Shown here: positions 22,914 to 34,502 of the stretch, piece by piece | Layout of the letters: the number at the start of each line of letters is the position of its first letter | How positions within the stretch are numbered: the first letter of the stretch is position 1 | Assembly: GCA_010015605.1 (NCBI GenBank) | Contig: ML975271.1 | Coordinates: 1-64,000, forward strand | Direction: 5' to 3' | Source: Decorospora gaudefroyi | Taxonomy: Eukaryota > Ascomycota > Dothideomycetes > Pleosporales > Pleosporaceae | Length of the DNA: 64,000 bases | Notes under the pieces: model-generated | The model's input: the letters and a program-made list of their open reading frames with translations, nothing else | Told to the model about the DNA's origin: nothing | Database searches by the model: none | Position numbers and translations under genes: made by a program

Positions 22914-23774
22914 TTACATCTTTGACGCCTGTAGCTGTGTCTGCAGAGCCTCGATCTGCCTCTGCAGGTCGCGCTTCTCAGCCTCCAACACGGGAATCTT
23001 CTTGGGCTTCGGCTTGTCCGTATGCACATTCTCGCCGACTAAATCGCCGTTGCCATCCAGCTGCATGCCCTTGTGCCTGAGCATCTTCTCAATCTCGGGC
23101 ACCAGGTCCGCAAACGTACGCACCAGCGGGACGGAATACCGGTTGCACACAATCTCGACATTGCCCTGCTTCCAGAACCGCTTATCGCAGCAGACGACCA
23201 CTTTGTCCGACGCGGCCCACAGACCCAGCTCGAGCATCGTCACGGGACTCTTGGTCGTGTGGTCAAAGAAGAAACAGATGACATCGGCCTGTTCGAGCGC
23301 GCCGAGCTCCCACTGCACCTGCGCGTTGAAGTCCGCGTCCTTGGCCTCGGGCGTGATGTTGGGGTCCCAGTGGCCGCGGCGCGGGTTGCAGACGGTGATG
23401 GGCAAGGGCGATAGCAGCACGGCCATGTGCTTCTGCCATTGCACCGCCGCGCCCATTTCTATGCTCCCGGCGGCGAAGACGCTGTATTTGCGGTAGGTGG
23501 GTGGCTCCGGTGGCATGCAGTGCAGAAATTCTTTGTGCGGTGTGGGCAGCGGTGATGGTAGGGGAGGTAGCTGCTGGAATTTATCCTCTACATCCTGGTC
23601 GATGTTCACGGCGCCCGAGGATGGCTTCGTTTCTTTTTCAGACGGCGCTGCTGTTGTAGTCGCTTTCTTGGAACTGGCTGTCATTGTGGTTGTTGTAGGC
23701 TGGCTGGATTCGCTGTTGTTGTTGTTGTTGTTGTCGCGTGCAGCTTTCTTGAACTTGGACCATATCATAGTCAT
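22914..23774 (-). CDS. Nucleoside 2-deoxyribosyltransferase-like protein
   Basis: Intronless, 286 aa. Residues 1-80 are low complexity, with an Asn run (GTT repeats on the plus strand, 23714-23734) and Thr/Ser/Lys stretches. The globular part fits the nucleoside 2-deoxyribosyltransferase-like family: FAAGSIEMGAAVQWQ, ITVCNPRRGHWDPN, QWELGALEQADVICFFF, then TKSPVTMLELGLWA, where the Glu in LELG is the candidate nucleophile, and RFWKQGNVEIVCNRY. The last 40 residues form a coiled coil (LEAEKRDLQRQIEALQTQL). Bacterial relatives swap bases on deoxynucleosides; the fungal group is uncharacterised and may act on NAD-like or ribonucleotide substrates. Start: ATG at 23774; the longer frame upstream begins only with TTG. 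Confidence 0.8.
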   Translation of the reverse strand: MTMIWSKFKKAARDNNNNNNSESSQPTTTTMTASSKKATTTAAPSEKETKPSSGAVNIDQDVEDKFQQLPPLPSPLPTPHKEFLHCMPPEPPTYRKYSVFAAGSIEMGAAVQWQKHMAVLLSPLPITVCNPRRGHWDPNITPEAKDADFNAQVQWELGALEQADVICFFFDHTTKSPVTMLELGLWAASDKVVVCCDKRFWKQGNVEIVCNRYSVPLVRTFADLVPEIEKMLRHKGMQLDGNGDLVGENVHTDKPKPKKIPVLEAEKRDLQRQIEALQTQLQASKM

Positions 23775-25257
23775 GGTGTACCGGTAGGGCCTCGTCAACA
23801 AATGTCCTTTGATCTGCTGCAATCTTTCTCTTGCTACAAAAACTCGGGATGTGGCAATCGTAGCTGAGCGCGCAAGTGTGGTGTAGGAAGGCTGGAGGGA
23901 GAGACTAGGTAAAGTCGTGGATGTTAGTCAAGGTGGGCTTGACTTATGGTGGTCGGTGGGGTGGGTGGGTGGGAGCTTCTAATAGTCACATACTTGGCCA
24001 ATGACATGACGCTCTGACTGCAGATGTTGTCTTGGTTGTGTACCTACACGCAAACGGAAAGAGAGGTTGATGACAACAAGCCTAGGTAACGTTGGTTTGT
24101 GTGTGTGTGTTTGTGTTGTTGTTTGGGGTTTGGGAAATGTGGAATGTCAAAGAAAGCGATGCAACACGGAATAAAGCATTATATTTGCGCTTTTTTATTT
24201 TCTGCGCTTGAAAGCGAGTTAAGGTACCTGGCAGCTGGGTAATGTTCCCGAGGCTGCGAAGTTTGGCCCCGGTGCCGGAAACATCGAAGCGTGACAATGC
24301 TCCGCCCCCGAACAGCGCCACAAAAGACTGGGACCTTCCTACGGCCACTCTGCCTACCCATGGCGGCTATTCCAATCAGGCAGCTACATGAACGATGATG
24401 CCTGGCGCTAAGGGCTCGATCCTTGATAAGCCTGTGGCTGGTGAACGCTGGTTCTCTTTGAGCCGCTGGCGCTTGTCGTGGGGCTGTCTAGAGGGCGCTC
24501 ACAACTGAGGCAGTACTGTACCTGAATGGTGATCGTGACGGTAACTCCGTCTAGTCAAGTGGTCGAGCGGTGTGAGCGTCATGTCGGAGACACCCGAAAA
24601 GAGCTATTGTGACTGGGTAAGGGTGGAGAAGATGGCTGATGAGTGAGCTTAGGGCGCATGTGGACAGCTGAATCACATTTCGTGCACCGATTCACATCGC
24701 GTTACCCTAGAAGACTCAGTGGACGGCTGGCGATGTTGTTGGTAGGTAAGTCATAACCATATGACGGGGTGGCGTACCTATGGCGCATGTGTTCGCGGGG
24801 CTGAAGCCTGAGGATAGGTAGGTACCCACCAGAGGCCACAGCTTGTGCGCACCCTATTCTGATCAGCAGTGTTGGACATCATCGCAGTCACGCTTCTAGG
24901 AAGTCATTCAAACCGAGATAGCGGTCAGCCTTAGATTCGTTCTTAAACGCTCAAATCGCTGCCGCCTACCGATTTCCACTACTAGGTGTGCTCCCGACGC
25001 GCTATTCACGTTCAGCGCACGCGGGCCAACACACCAAATCCTGCCTCCACTCCGTCAACCCGCTTGGTATATCCAAGAGCCAAAATGAAGCCTAGATGGC
25101 TTTGTCAACCTCGGGTACCCGGTGAGAATCAAATCTCTCCTCGAAGGTAGCCCTCAAATCGTTCACTCTAGCTCAACCTCCAAACACAACCCATGTTCAC
25201 CGACCTTACTCTCTCACAATCTCAGAACAAGTTGTGCCTGGTTGGCGGATCACCGTA
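23775..25257. other. Long intergenic region
   Basis: 1.48 kb between a minus-strand start and the stop of another minus-strand gene. It includes a (GT)6 run at 24099-24110. I looked for a tRNA near 24550-24600, where the bases loosely resemble an A box, but found no cloverleaf. No gene seen. Confidence 0.5.
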
Positions 25258-26433
25258 TTAGTCGACCGGGTTGCTCCTAAGCGGGTTTGCATGGCGGACA
25301 CGACCTCCCTTCAGCGTCAGTGTTGGAGTGCCATGACCTCTGGCCTGGTCTTCCGGTGTGGTCCCAAAACCAGCCGGCTCTTTACGCTCGGCCATCTGCT
25401 TCACGAACTGGGCCCTGTGAAAGTCCTTGGGTGGGTCCACCATCTGGAAGCAAAGCGAGGTACTGGTGTCCGTCGTCATACCGCAGGTGCAGACGATGCC
25501 GGCAAACTTGACAGCGACAAACTCGGCCTGCGCTCCATGCTCCTTCTCCATCTCGTTCGAGAGCGCGCGGAGGTTGAGAACGGACTTGGATGCGGACATG
25601 GAGGCGTCTGGGCGCATGAAGGCTTGGAGATTGGTCATGGACCGAGACTCTCGGACTCGCTCGAGATGTTGGGCGCCGCGCTTCGTCAGTCGCCGGGGGA
25701 CTTCGGAGATGCGCTGGAGGGCACACTTCACCGGCGTCTTGTCCTCGACCTTCTTGGCGCGCCAGGACAGACCGCACCCGTCGCAGAAGACGCCGAACCG
25801 GATCGCCTTGAGCTTGTCCTCGGAGAGCGGCACGACCTCTGGCTCGCTCATGGGTACGAAATGCTTAATTAGTCCCTCCAGCGTGCACTTGGAACAGGAA
25901 CGGTGGGTACAAACGCATCCCAGGACGCCGACTGGATGCTGGCCTTGAGTGAAGGTGTAGATCTCGTGACCGCGCTTGCACTTGCAGCAGCGCCATTTGC
26001 CGCTGGGCGTGTGAGGGTTCGAGAACGCATCGCCATCGGATAGCTGGTTAGTGCTGTCTCGTAGCTCGATCATCCTGAGAGCGTTTTCGCATGCGAGACT
26101 TCCATAGAGTCCTTTTGTCAGCCCTTCCTCAGCATACCTATAACCCGTTTCCGTCATGTCTGCTGAGTTCAAGGGCCCATCATACCTGTTGTCCTGACCT
26201 GGGTTCTCGGGCGCCTTTCCTTTGTTGCCTAGCTTCTCCTCGTTGTTGTTGTTGTCGCCGTCCTGAACAAGAGTGCGTACGGTGCTGATGGAGATGTTGG
26301 GCAGGTTCATGACACTGTTCTGTTGCGCATTCGGTGCTGGTGGAGAGGAGCCTTGCTCTGGGCGTTGCGCTCCGGCCTGATTTCCAGGCGGGTCACCGGA
26401 CTCGACGCGGTAGAGTGAGGATGAACGAGACAT
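25258..26433 (-). CDS. Probable double zinc ribbon protein
   Basis: Intronless, 391 aa from the ATG at 26433. The frame stays open 110 codons further upstream, but that part looks like leader. Residues 1-140 are disordered, with an Asn run near GDNNNNEE. The core begins at GKWRCCKCKRGHEIY and continues HPVGVLGCVCTHRSCSKC, a first set of Cys pairs. A second set is FCDGCGLSWRAKK, later VKC and GIVCTCG. This fits a fungal group described as probable double zinc ribbon proteins, abundant in Dothideomycetes and without a known role. Expansion of such genes in plant-associated species is a loose memory and not shown here. No signal peptide or membrane span. Confidence 0.72.
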   Translation of the reverse strand: MSRSSSLYRVESGDPPGNQAGAQRPEQGSSPPAPNAQQNSVMNLPNISISTVRTLVQDGDNNNNEEKLGNKGKAPENPGQDNRYDGPLNSADMTETGYRYAEEGLTKGLYGSLACENALRMIELRDSTNQLSDGDAFSNPHTPSGKWRCCKCKRGHEIYTFTQGQHPVGVLGCVCTHRSCSKCTLEGLIKHFVPMSEPEVVPLSEDKLKAIRFGVFCDGCGLSWRAKKVEDKTPVKCALQRISEVPRRLTKRGAQHLERVRESRSMTNLQAFMRPDASMSASKSVLNLRALSNEMEKEHGAQAEFVAVKFAGIVCTCGMTTDTSTSLCFQMVDPPKDFHRAQFVKQMAERKEPAGFGTTPEDQARGHGTPTLTLKGGRVRHANPLRSNPVD

Positions 26434-27992
26434 TCTGCAGGCACCCCCGGGTGTGATACTAACCAGAGTACGCAGTGTTGTTTGACAAGTGCGCTTTCGC
26501 GACCGCGGTGCGCGTGGTTGAGCTGCGACGGAATGTGGAACGACAGTGCGGTCGCGGAGTAGAACAGCGAGCAAGGTGGAGTAAATATCTGGCTGAGCTA
26601 GGGTCAAGTAACGATGGCGCAACTGAAATATGAGGTGAATGTGAGTTTGCGTTGCTAGGGAGGCAGCGCAGTGCGTTTGCAGCTCCACTACTGCGAATCG
26701 GGGCCTGCAGACCTCGAACGAGCGGCATTCAATCCCCACACGTGCGGCCATTGCCAAGAGCAAGCAGTAAGCTTAGACGGAAGGCATGTCATTTCTTTTG
26801 GTATGGAAGTGCGAGGAGGGTTGGTTCGATTTACCGTTTCGTGACTGCCAGTATATCACTCACCTCCCACTACCATTACGGTGTATGCCACGAGCGGGTG
26901 CGAAAACATTGCAAGAAGAAAAACAAGAAAAAAGACGAGCAGGAAAATCTTTCGCAAGCCTCCCACATTTCTTCTTCGCCTCTATTATGACACCGACATA
27001 TCATGCAGCACTACTCCAACCATCAATTTTCCTGACTCCACTGGAGCAATATCAGCACCGCTCTCCAGGCTCTCATCCCCTAGGCAGCCTCCACAGTCTT
27101 CGTCGTCTTCCAGACACTCTGCCTAGGACCCAGGCAGATCGTGACACGTACAGTCACAAACAACAACAGGCCTATAGTGCTTGCTGCGGAAACGGAAAAG
27201 CCTGAGTGTAGCGTCAACGATGGTCACCAGTATTGTAGGATGATTGCAGTCGCAGCAAGGTCGATCCGCCGGAGAGGGCGGCGGAAATTCCCAGACAGAA
27301 AGTTGAGATCGACTCATGGGGTTCGTATACCGGGCGTTGAATATAGTGTGCTGAGACGACTGTGGGGGCAGGAGGGATTAGAGCTGTGCGGGTTTTCTGT
27401 ACGGATGGGAACGGGACTGCAAAGTAGGCAATGAGAGCTAATATGTCATGGTTGTTCTGGTTTGATGGAATCAAACTATTCTTGCTGGTGTACGTTTACT
27501 AGAGTTTTCCACTCAGTATAAGTCGTATTCTAGCGGGGGCGAGCGATTGATGACGATGGCTGGATGCTTGTGTGCATGGTTCTTCTAATGGTTTGTCGTA
27601 TTTGATAAACAATTAGAGTTTGGTATAATAAAAAATGAAGAGAAGAAGAGAGAAGGAGGGAGAGAGTTTACATAATGGCATGCATAAATGTTGATTCTGT
27701 GCTAGGGCTGCTGTATGCTTTGCACTAACATACACCCACGATTATCATCCATGGTAACCCTTACGATACCACCCACACGCTCAGCCCTTTCTTTCTCTTG
27801 CCGTTATATAAACCATTTATCGGGACATGTCGGAAAAGCTCACCCATTTAACTTGAAAGTCAAGACACCAGAAAACTCTTAGTACGGCCTAATTACTTGA
27901 CCTTCCTTCATTAGCACCTGTTATCATACTTTTCTAGCTGCTGCCATATGGCTATGTCACTCTCTCCCTATACTATATCTCATGCTACTCGA
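26434..27992. other. Long intergenic region
   Basis: 1.56 kb. The right part (27480-27960) is AT-rich and likely contains the 3' UTR of the NatB gene. Short frames exist on both strands but none has protein features. No RNA gene seen. Confidence 0.5.
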
Positions 27993-30900
27993 CTACTTGA
28001 GCTTCACTTGCAGCACACCTTTCCAGCTCTGTATCGCGCTGTCGACGTACTCTTGCGCATAAAATGCCACATCAGCATCCTTCAAGAACTCTCTCAACGC
28101 ATCGCCCGTCTTGCCCCACCGTACTTGCGCCTTGATTGCAACAACTCCCTTCTCTTCAATCAACTTGATGTAGCTGCTCGCCACACTGCGTACCGCGTCG
28201 AAGCATGTCTGTGTCTCGCTAGCCAAGTCGTTGACCCAGTTCTTCGGCAGTTTGGCCTTCAAGTAGTGCGAGCTCTTGGCGTTGACGACTTTCTCCCGGA
28301 GGTGCTCGACTATCTTGTTGAGCGCGCGGAGCACTTCTAGTTTCGTGTAGCAGGAGATGAGCATGTTCTCGTGGAACATGGTGGGCTCGTCTTCCGTTTT
28401 CAGAGCGGTGGAGCTAGGCATGCGCAGCTTCTCCATCGCTAAGCTCATGTCGCGAAGCTCTTGCGGAATGGCTTTGAGCACGGTGGGTAGCATGTCCTGG
28501 GGATCGGCTTCCTGATCCATGATTTCGACAAAGCCCGTGATGTTCGGCCACATGGCGTTGTGCATTTCCGACTCCGCTGGTGTTATGTTGGCTTCGGAGT
28601 CTTGCGTACGATCCACAGCCATGTCAGCTCTATGCTTCCATGCATTGAAGTGTTTCGACTCTGTCCCCTCCCTGTAGAGCACCCGACTGCTGACATCCCA
28701 GGCGGCATGGCTCTCAATCATCCACTTCACATTGGGGTACATGTTTGGCATGATATAAGGAAGTGGTCCAGCAGATTCATGGCTCTCGTAATTGGGGAAA
28801 ACATTTTGATCCACATTGTCGGTGATGTTGGCGAAGTCTTATGGCCGTCAGTACCCGTAGTCAGAAGTAACAAGACATGTACTTACATTTGTAGTCAATG
28901 GTAGGCAATTGATCGATCAACTCACCCTTCAGTCGTGCTATGCGGCGACGCTCAGTTATACACATGTGTTTTGTCAAGCTCGACTTAAATCGTCGCTTGT
29001 TCTCCAACAGGCTTACTGCTTGATCCCAGGGAAATGAATGCATGTCATCGTAGATGTTGTCCTCAATCTTGTGTTCCATTCTCTCCATGGTGCTGATAAC
29101 TTTGGCGAGCTCCTCCTCTGCCGAAAACCCCTGGTAGCCTTGCGCACCAAACGGATGCGTTAAGGAGATGCGGGACAGGACGTACGGCGACAATGTGTGA
29201 ACGAGCATCTCCTTGCACTTGACGTAGCTGTATAGCTGGAATGCACATTTTCCTAGACCAAGGTTCAGGTGCAGTCGAGCGGCAAGCAAAGCCAGTGGCC
29301 TGTTCTGGTGTTCCTTGTCCCAAGCGACCAGATGACGCGCCAGCATCGTGGCTTGTAAAAGCATTCGCGAGTTGCGAGTTGTCTCAACGAGAGGCCGAGA
29401 TTCATCCTGGCATACAACGTTGTGATGCATGCGAAGCAGTGTATAGATCCCGATGATGCCTTCTGATGGTTCAATGGACTTTGAGCGGCAAGGTGTCATC
29501 GCCTGTGTGAGAACATCTTCCAGCGAGGCTTCTTTCGCAGACATCTTCTGTTTTTCCGGTGCCAGTGCAAGCACGAGGAAATACCCGAACTTTAGTACAT
29601 TCCTGTAGGCGATTCGCCACTCGTGGATCGCATCTTCGAGCTGTGTTGATAGTTAGTATATCTGAAAGATAGGCCAGCCAAGCCGTGAAAGAGGCACACA
29701 CCTGGTCAGAATCTGATTTGACCACCGCTGTAGAGGTATACTCGTCGATAAACCTTCGAAATTCTCTTTGACATTCGACCTCTAGATCTTGCACGAACGG
29801 CCTCAAATCTGTAAAACAGCTAATGAGGATCGAGTGTTGCTCCCAGTATGCCTTACAGTCAGAAAGCATCGGGACTCCAATGAATTTGCGCAGGGACATA
29901 TATGTTAAGCGTACAGCTCGAGCCTGAGTTCGAAGCTCTGTCCCAAAAGCGCGGTTCATTATGTCAGACACGATGACATTGCCACTGTACCGTTACGTTA
30001 GCACGGTCGATATAATCCTCGCTGATTGAAGAACTGACTCTGCAATAGAATGGTTGACTCGAACAGCCTCTAGCAAGCATGTCCACATATTGTTTCTCCA
30101 CGCGCAGAATTCAGACAGGCACTTCGACTCCTGGTCTAGGGCCATCTGCGATATCATTTCGTCGATGCAAGCACGGCAATGCGCCTCGAGAAGCAACCAG
30201 TTTCCTTGCCGCTTTAAAATATTGGTCTTCAAGCTCATCAAGTCGTCCCGGTGTGTCTTCATAAGACCTTGCAGACCAGCGGGTGGATTGCGCCAGAGCT
30301 CCATCAGTTCGTTGCACTTGTCTTGCCGCGCGAAAACTTCTGCCATGAAACGTAAACCTCGTATATCCTTGATTGCGATTAGATCATCCTAAATCCGCTC
30401 AGTATATTGTAGATATGTAAGGGCGAGCGCCAAACCGGAGATGCTTCATATGCTTGCTTCATTAATCTTCGTGCCAGATCAAATTGGATCTGCGACTTCT
30501 GGTCGCCATCCTGGAACTTTTGCTGTTGTTCCGCCGCCAGCTGAGTCGCTAGGACTTGGGTGTAATGGGCGTGCCGTTTCTCTCCGGTGTTGTCTTTGAT
30601 TTCCTTATTGTATTGGCCGACAGCCTACGGTTCATCAGTGTCTAGGGGTTAAGCATCTTAGACTAGAGGTACTGGCATACCTTGCGGAAATCTTCCCAGC
30701 AATCCTCTCGCAATGCGACCCTTCCTAGCGCGGACCATAGTTCTAGCCGGTCTTCCTTGCGACTTAGAGCTTTGGCGGCATTTTGCCAAACTTTGAAATT
30801 CTCATCACCCACACTGCCAATATTGACAGCGTCATCTCTTTTTCTTCTTGTGGCTTCAGCTAGTGTTTTGTACAAGTAGGACAGCAGTCGAGTGTCAGTT

Positions 30901-31158
30901 GATCCCGGCTGCTGCCATGCCTCTCGCACTTGAGTCACGACAGCGTCTGGTTCCTGGCTTTGTCGAAGAGATAAGTCGGCTTTCCAGGCCTGATTTTCAA
31001 TCAGAATAGATGATGCCAACTGGATTAGGAGGTCTTACTGTGAGGAATGGGTTGTTGTTCTTTTTCTTGGTGGCCTTGTCGACAAACGAAATAGCAAACT
31101 TCAATTTTGGATAATCGCGCTGAGTCTTGCAAAGCTTTTCCCAATTGTTGCAAGCCAT
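27993..31158 (-). CDS. NAA25: NatB N-terminal acetyltransferase auxiliary subunit
   Basis: Also called Mdm20. It anchors the catalytic subunit Naa20 to ribosomes for acetylation of Met-Asp/Glu/Asn/Gln N-termini. Seven exons: 31039-31158, 30681-30989, 30436-30624, 30039-30388, 29702-29984, 28887-29640 and 27993-28837, total 949 aa. All introns are 47-61 nt and every junction keeps frame. The protein is helical throughout, starting with TPR-like repeats (KLKFAISFVDKATKKK, NPFLTAWKADLSL). The family core is recognisable in LLAARLHLNLGLGKCAFQLY, VLSRISLTHPF and the segment ending MCITERRRIARLKGE. The first intron is set at 30990-31038 because a nearer acceptor would leave only 19 nt. The start lies a few codons after an in-frame stop and fits the family N-terminus, but an upstream exon is possible. 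Confidence 0.87.
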
Positions 31159-32000
31159 GGCAGCGGCCACTGAAAACGTGGCTGTAGCCCTGTCGAGTGA
31201 CTAAGTAGTCTGATAGTGGAGGGTCGACAAGTAAAATCATGTGAAGGCTGCGCTGGTCCACAGGTGGGGATGTACGGTAGAGACCGCCACACTAAAAAAA
31301 GTCGATTAAGTTAAGATGGTAACTTTCGGCGGACCTCGGCTATACCTGCTCCATCAGCACCGCTTCCTGGAGATTTCCAACCGTAAGCTGTCACGATCAC
31401 GATTTTCGAAATCTACCTGAGTAATGAAGACGTCCCTTACGCATAAGCCAATGCTCACCGCTACCAGTACCCTAAGTTTAACAGAGCCCCGAGATCAAAT
31501 GCAAAGACTCAGCTCGCGTTTACGACCACCAGGCCGAAAGGAACAGATATAGCATGTTCTTGGGGTACAGTAAAAGCGCAGCATCAGGCTGAGCATGTCT
31601 TTGCGCTATTCTACCTTATTTAATTCCTTGAATAAGCCTATTCTGCACCCTTCTTGCACCATACGAGACGTGGACCCAGACTTGACCTTGCAAAAATCGC
31701 TTGTCATAGTCGCTGTCACATATTTTACTGCTGATTCATAGCACGTTATACGAAAGTGCTCGTGTAAAGTGTTACTATTTTTGGGAGATCCTTGCTTTGG
31801 ATATACAGTATTGGATATACAGTATAAGGAAAGTATGGTTGGGTTTCGCTGCCATTCCAATGAAACGCCGAATCACCAGATCGCTCCAGTCATGTCAACC
31901 GTTGACTCTGTACATAACCTCTTCAGTCGAAGATCCCTGCAATCCCAATGGGATGTGATACAAAGCCAAATGAAGAGACCCGATCAGACGCCAGACCAAC
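31159..32000. other. Intergenic region with a tandem repeat
   Basis: 840 bases between two minus-strand genes. Contains a 14-base tandem duplication at 31797-31824. No gene seen. Confidence 0.5.
31797..31824. repeat. 14-bp tandem duplication
   Basis: Two perfect adjacent copies of ttggatatacagta. Confidence 0.9.
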
Positions 32001-33139
32001 TCAGAGGAGCTCGTCATCCTCCAAGTCCATGTTGCCATCTTCGCGACCCTTGGCGGCGATCGGAACCGCACCCACGCCCCGTTTACCCTCGTGCCTCTTC
32101 TTGAACTTGTTCTCCCTCTGCCTCGGTGGGCCGGCCAATGGCGCCCGAAGGTTACCATCTCCTTTAGTCGTGCCTTCGCCTCCCATCTCCTTTTTGGCCT
32201 TCCTACCATTTCTGTTCTTCGTCTTCTTCCGCTCGGCGGCTAGCGGTTTGGCGTATTCACCCAGCTTGATCAAGTCCCGGTTCTCTTCTTTGACCATGTT
32301 GTACCCGTGCCAAAAGCCGACGTACTCAGGATGTTCGAGGCTGTCGGCGAACTCACGCGTTTCCTTCTCAGACCAGCCGTTACATTCGTGCGCGATAATG
32401 GCGGCGATGACAACTTGCTGTAGTACACCGTCCTCATCTTTACAGATGCGGCCTACCTCAACAGAAGGTGCGAAGGTGACGTTGACGAGCTCCTTTAGCA
32501 GAAATGGGGACTTCTTATGCTGTTGGACAAGGATGTTGACCAGTTTATGGTGGGCAGCGGACTTGAGGGCATCGTATTCCATCTCTTCAGCGAGAGCGTA
32601 GATGCGGAAGTGAAACGCGAAACCGTGAATACCAACGAGAGTGGGCGTGGCAGCTGTGGGAGAGCTGCCATCAGGGATGAGGGTCGCGTTCTTGAACTCA
32701 AAGTCTTTCTGCTCAAGCACGTGGCCGACGCCTCGAGGACCGAAGGCATAGTCTGAAGTGTAGACTAAAAGAGCGCACAAAGTCAGTGAAGATGCACATC
32801 AGTTTGCAGGACATTCAACGTACTGAAGCTAACAATCCGATCCACGAGGATTGGGTGAAAACGTTCGGGCAGATGCACGAATGTAGGCGGAGATGGAGGC
32901 ATTGTCTAAGTAGGTATATTAGTTTTCTTTTTGTATACAGAACGCCAGCAGATGGCTTTCAAACATCTACCGCGATGATGAAATCGGTCGCGAAAAGCAC
33001 TTACACCGCCGGGAAAGACTCCCTCTTGCAACATCTTTGAGCCGCCAATCAACAGGACCGAGTGGATGTTGAACTCGACGCCGCAAGCCGTGATGAGGCC
33101 GAAGTTGCGATCGATAGGCGTGTGGAAGAGGAAGCACAT
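32001..33139 (-). CDS. BTB/POZ domain protein (5' end uncertain)
   Basis: Exons 33005-33139, 32824-32905 and 32001-32764 give 326 aa from the ATG at 33139. The BTB fold spans exons 1-3: FGLITACGVEFNIHSVLL, then HPILVDRIVSFIYTSDYAF across the second splice site, the usual BTB end. The BTB may link to a cullin-3 ligase or a dimer partner. After a helical middle, the last 70 residues are Lys/Arg/Gly-rich and end in acid (DLEDDELL), so a nuclear role is possible. Upstream, another exon (33201-33358, intron 33144-33200) reads coherently in the same frame, with an ATG at 33358, but a TAG at 33236-33238 interrupts it. I therefore start at the internal ATG, which is conservative. See the finding on this stop codon. 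Confidence 0.7.
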
Positions 33140-33200
33140 GTGTCTGCATGATCTGGTTAGTTTCTGAAGGTCTTTTCGGTCTTTCGTGCAAGTCACTTAC

Positions 33201-33358
33201 TCTCTCTGGAACGTTGGCGCCACGGGGAGCGGTCGCTAACTCTGCTTGAAGGCCCCGCGGAGGAGGTTTCGAGCGCTTCGCGGGTCGATCTTTTCTCGCT
33301 GAAGGGAGGCCAACTCTGGCTTCAGTTGCGGCGCCGGCGTAGGCGTAGGAGCGGCCAT
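33201..33358 (-). other. Upstream exon of the BTB gene with in-frame TAG (40-codon uORF)
   Basis: The ATG at 33358 (gccaacATGG) opens a 40-codon frame ending in TAG at 33236. It begins MAAPTPTPAPQLKPEL and includes IDPRSARNLLRGAF. After the TAG the same frame runs RPLPVAPTFQRE to a good donor (GTAAGT at 33200-33195) and, once spliced, joins the BTB frame at HMCFLF. It is either a uORF plus leader, a readthrough extension, or an exon with a stop removed in a way I cannot see. Confidence 0.5.
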
Positions 33359-33626
33359 GTTGGCTCTAAGTGTAGGTAGTTGTTTATTGTGAGAGCGGTT
33401 AAGCACGTGATAGTAGGGGATATGGAGTTGACGAAGGATAGGTTGTGGTAGAGGAAGAAGGGGGGACGAAGTGTAAGCTTAAGTAGTCGTGCGCTGCGAA
33501 ACTTTTCCCTTTCACTTTCACCTGAAGTGTGATGACGCAATTTTGGCGAATTGAGCGAGGCAGAAGTCGAGAGAATAGGAAATTTAATCACTCATACAAT
33601 TGTAACCCATAGAGTAGAACCGGGTC

Positions 33627-34502
33627 TTAAAATGTAGGCCTCGTCCTATCGCCTTTCCAAAATCCCATAACCTCGCCCGTCTCTCCAACCCATTCCTTGA
33701 CACCCGTGACAACAGCTTTTGCCATGCCCGCGTTTGTCCCGCTCCTTCCCCGCCTCTTGCCCTCGATGCTGCCGCTAACCCCGCCAATGCCAGCGCCAGA
33801 CCCACTTCCGTAGGACTCGGGTGCCTTGCCAGGTGTCATGTAACTGCTTCCCTCTCCAGTCGCATACTCGGAGCCCATTGAAGGAAGGACGTTCTCGCCC
33901 GCGGACAAGGAGACAAACAAGGCGAAGGGGACGAGCCAAACACACAAGCCGAAGTAAGATGCGATTTCGGTGAAGGTGGCAACGTTGGTGTCGCGGGCAT
34001 AAGGATACGAGGAGTAGGAGTTCGCGGGCGGAGCGCTAAAGTGGCGGAACCAGAGGTAGTGGTTTACTATGACCAGCGCTGAAAACCATGTTAGTAGGGT
34101 GTACCCGCACTGTCAGGTTTCGGATTAGGGCAGCATACCGCAAGACAGCAGGAACAGCGGATCTGTGAGCTTGACTATAGGAAACCGTCTCAAATTCTGT
34201 GCATAGATGACATGCGAAACAACGCTCAGCGCGCTCAGTCCGATTGGGAACCCATCCACAGCCAGGAGAAGGACTTGGATCGCAACGACACCATAGATGA
34301 GCCGGTATAGGAGTTTCTTCGCGAAAACAGTATGCTCTTCTACAAGCTCGGACAGGTAGTAGAGACCGGAAGCTACACAGCATCAGCTTCCACTCCACCA
34401 GTCTATAGGCCGCGTGAATGAGTGTGCGGTACCTATCGCAAGCGTCAGGAAGGCGAAGCCCAGAGCGATGCCAACATATCCGAGCAGCGGCAATATCCAC
34501 AT
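33627..34502 (-). CDS. SVP26: SVP26/TEX261-family ER-Golgi membrane protein
   Basis: Exons 34433-34502, 34139-34372 and 33627-34078 (both introns 60 nt) give 251 aa. Yeast Svp26 is a COPII cargo receptor that carries mannosyltransferases to the Golgi. Membrane spans are visible at the N-terminus (WILPLLGYVGIALGFAFL), in LIYGVVAIQVLLLAVDGFPI, in DPLFLLSCALVIVNHYLWF and in YFGLCVWLVPFALFVSL. Family marks are SGLYYLSELVEEHTVFAKK, AQNLRRFPIVKLTDP and HYLWFRHFS. The C-terminal 80 residues are Gly/Ser-rich and cytosolic. It diverges from BUD23 with 328 bases between starts. Confidence 0.92.

Noticed and set aside
24540..24620. Possible tRNA (A-box-like bases)
   Set aside because: No B box at the right distance and no acceptor stem or anticodon arm can be paired.
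30990..31038. A 19-nt intron in NAA25 ending at the nearer CAG
   Set aside because: Too short to splice; the 49-nt alternative keeps frame and has a branch-like site.
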